Assembly: GCA_903868205.1 (NCBI GenBank)
Contig: CAIPUJ010000108.1
Span: 1 to 5,676, forward strand
Length of the DNA stretch: 5,676 bases
Direction of reading: 5' to 3'
Source of the DNA: an uncultured bacterium
GTDB taxonomy: Bacteria; Patescibacteriota; Minisyncoccia; Phycocordibacterales; GWA1-40-21
Shown piece after piece: positions 4,284 to 5,676 of this stretch. Positions within the stretch are counted from its first letter, which is position 1, and each line of letters opens with the position of its first letter. Below the pieces are notes generated by a model. It had not been told where the DNA came from. It saw only the letters and a program-made list of their open reading frames with translations, and ran no database searches. The position numbers and the translations under genes were made by a program.

Positions 4284-5676
4284 TTATTTTGTAAATGTTA
4301 TGACATCACCCTCTAATAATCCCGAGACAATCTCAGTAAAGCTATTATCACCTTGTATTCCAATTTCTACCTCTGTCTTAATAGCTTTTTGTCCAATAAG
4401 TTTCTCTACATAGTATTTATCGGTTTCTGATGTGATTACATATCTTGGTAAAGTCAAAACATTTTCTTTTCTACCTACTTCTATTTCTATATCTACTGAC
4501 AAACCACTTTTTATTCTTTCATCTTGTTTATCAAAAACAATTCTTAATTTAAAATTTGGAACATTATCTATGAGAGTTTCTGTAGGATCTATATATACAA
4601 GTTTACCTGTAAAAGATTCCCCAGGAAAAGCATCCATTGTCATATATACAGAATCTCCATTCATAACCTTACCAATATTTATTTCTGGAACATATGCTTC
4701 TACCTCAAGATTATTTACAGAAATCACAGAAACAATAGTTTGATTTGGAGTTATAATCTCACCAACTTTTGCCTCCTGCTTAATTACAAGGCCGTTTATT
4801 GGAGAATATATTATATTTTTACTAAGTAATGCTTCACTACTTGATACCTGAGCTCTTACTTGAGCAACTCTTGCCTCTTGAGCTTTTATAGCCTCAGCAG
4901 TAGAGCCAGAAAGTTTCAATGTCCTTTGTTTTTGTGCAATCTCCAATGTAGACTGTGCTGAATTTTGAGCCGTAATAGCGCCTAGTACAGCTGTTATAGA
5001 ACCGTTTATATTACTTCTTGCCCCAGATACCGCTGTCTTATATTTATCTATAACTGCCTGTGAAATATTAGAATTTGTAGTAAGAGAATTAATTGCTAAA
5101 GCAATATTATCTAAAAAGTTTTTTATTGTTTCAAGGTTTTTCAAAACATTTTTCGGCTCCCATTTTGTCAAAATATTTTCTATAACAACCCTCGAACCGT
5201 TTATATCATTTTTAAGTTGAAAATTATTTATTTCAAGGTTTATAGAAGCATTTGTTCCTCTTGGATTATCAAAAAATTGATCTATAGAATTTCGAATGGC
5301 ATCATCTGATTTTGTATAAGCATCTGCTATTTTTTCATTTAAAGATATTGAGGTGTTTCTAAGATTATCTTCTGCAGATTTTACCTCTGCATCTGAAACA
5401 GAAAGCTCTTCTGGTCTAACTCCGTTTTTCATATCATCAAGTTTGGCGATTTCAGCATCTAAATTTGCTTTGGATTGTTCTAAATTTGCTGACAATTCTG
5501 AAGAATCTAGTCTTACTAAGGTTTGACCTTTGTAAACTACATCCCCAATGATCGCTCCAACAGAAACCACTTTGCCACTTTTTTCGAAACCAAGATCTAC
5601 AGAAGATGCTGGTTTTGTTTTACCGCTTACACTCACGGTTTGTTTAATAGTATTTTTTGTAACAGAAACTTTTTCT
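4284..5676 (-). CDS. Periplasmic adaptor (HlyD/MacA-type) of an efflux system, 5' end outside window
   Basis: The frame is open to the right edge: 463 complete codons are visible, and the upstream residues EKVSVTKNTIKQTVSVSGKTKP belong to the family. The GTG at 5636 is therefore not the start. The missing part should hold the N-terminal membrane anchor. Adaptors of this family link an inner-membrane pump, ABC or RND, to export. In order, numbered from the first visible codon: first lipoyl half (about 29-61, FEKSGKVVSVGAIIGDVVYKGQ), first coiled-coil helix (62-112), a long helical insertion (about 113-248, with DAIRNSIDQFFDNPRG), second coiled-coil helix (to about 285), second lipoyl half (288-318, IYSPINGLVIKQEAKVGE), beta-barrel (323-401) and membrane-proximal domain ending GLLEGDVITFTK. 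No pump gene follows it here, so one may lie upstream, outside the window. GC is low, about 30% or less in the lines counted. Confidence 0.93.
   Translation of the reverse strand, partial: EKVSVTKNTIKQTVSVSGKTKPASSVDLGFEKSGKVVSVGAIIGDVVYKGQTLVRLDSSELSANLEQSKANLDAEIAKLDDMKNGVRPEELSVSDAEVKSAEDNLRNTSISLNEKIADAYTKSDDAIRNSIDQFFDNPRGTNASINLEINNFQLKNDINGSRVVIENILTKWEPKNVLKNLETIKNFLDNIALAINSLTTNSNISQAVIDKYKTAVSGARSNINGSITAVLGAITAQNSAQSTLEIAQKQRTLKLSGSTAEAIKAQEARVAQVRAQVSSSEALLSKNIIYSPINGLVIKQEAKVGEIITPNQTIVSVISVNNLEVEAYVPEINIGKVMNGDSVYMTMDAFPGESFTGKLVYIDPTETLIDNVPNFKLRIVFDKQDERIKSGLSVDIEIEVGRKENVLTLPRYVITSETDKYYVEKLIGQKAIKTEVEIGIQGDNSFTEIVSGLLEGDVITFTK

Noticed and set aside
4432..4743. Plus-strand open frame of 103 codons
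   Set aside because: It is antisense to the beta-barrel part of the adaptor gene and has no promoter or ribosome binding site.
5634..5636. GTG as the start codon of the efflux adaptor
   Set aside because: The frame continues upstream without a stop to the window edge, and the residues before the GTG fit the family N-terminal region. The gene is 5'-truncated by the window.
1..5676. CRISPR array, tRNA, rRNA, riboswitch or transposase
   Set aside because: There are no regularly spaced direct repeats, no cloverleaf-like sequence, no recognised riboswitch core and no transposase or integrase motif on either strand.

Overview
The window is AT-rich and reads like a compact chromosomal segment of a Candidate Phyla Radiation (Patescibacteria, probably Parcubacteria-like) bacterium. 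This placement is an inference. It rests on small tightly packed genes, genes without Shine-Dalgarno sites that start almost at their promoters, two proteins of a type I recall mainly from such genomes, and ordinary housekeeping genes (MnmA, YchF). TGA serves as a normal stop codon, so there is no sign of the UGA recoding seen in Gracilibacteria and Absconditabacteria. No tRNA, rRNA, CRISPR array, transposase or phage gene is visible.

Layout, left to right. At 1-578 (minus) lies the N-terminal part of an uncharacterised soluble protein that runs off the left edge. A likely leaderless promoter and a perfect hairpin separate it from mnmA (674-1771, minus), the tRNA 2-thiouridylase. Directly upstream of mnmA, and overlapping its start by four bases, is a 38-codon frame (1768-1884, minus) that repeats the first part of MnmA including the PP-loop and then loses homology. 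It looks like the remnant of a second mnmA. The only plus-strand gene is a PQ-loop/SemiSWEET-like membrane protein (2004-2300), with its own strong promoter, a strong ribosome binding site and a shared terminator. It converges on ychF (2345-3442, minus). Upstream of ychF are a 76-residue helical protein of unknown function (3503-3733, minus), a non-coding stretch with a long imperfect inverted repeat (3791-3896), a glutaredoxin-like CPPC protein (3928-4200, minus), and a periplasmic adaptor subunit of an efflux pump (4284 to beyond 5676, minus) whose true start lies outside the window.

The genes do not form one pathway. mnmA and ychF serve translation, the adaptor and the PQ-loop protein serve transport, and the glutaredoxin-like protein serves thiol redox. 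The most unusual content is the set of short palindromes around mnmA: one just downstream, one inside the reading frame as exactly nine codons, and one inside the upstream mnmA remnant. They share ACTTG/CAAGT-like ends and may be a small mobile palindromic repeat that can insert into coding sequence in frame. A second theme is promoter economy: two genes have TTGTTT-17-bp-(-10) promoters that place transcription starts at or very near the ATG, with the -35 box lying in or near the U-tract of the preceding hairpin.
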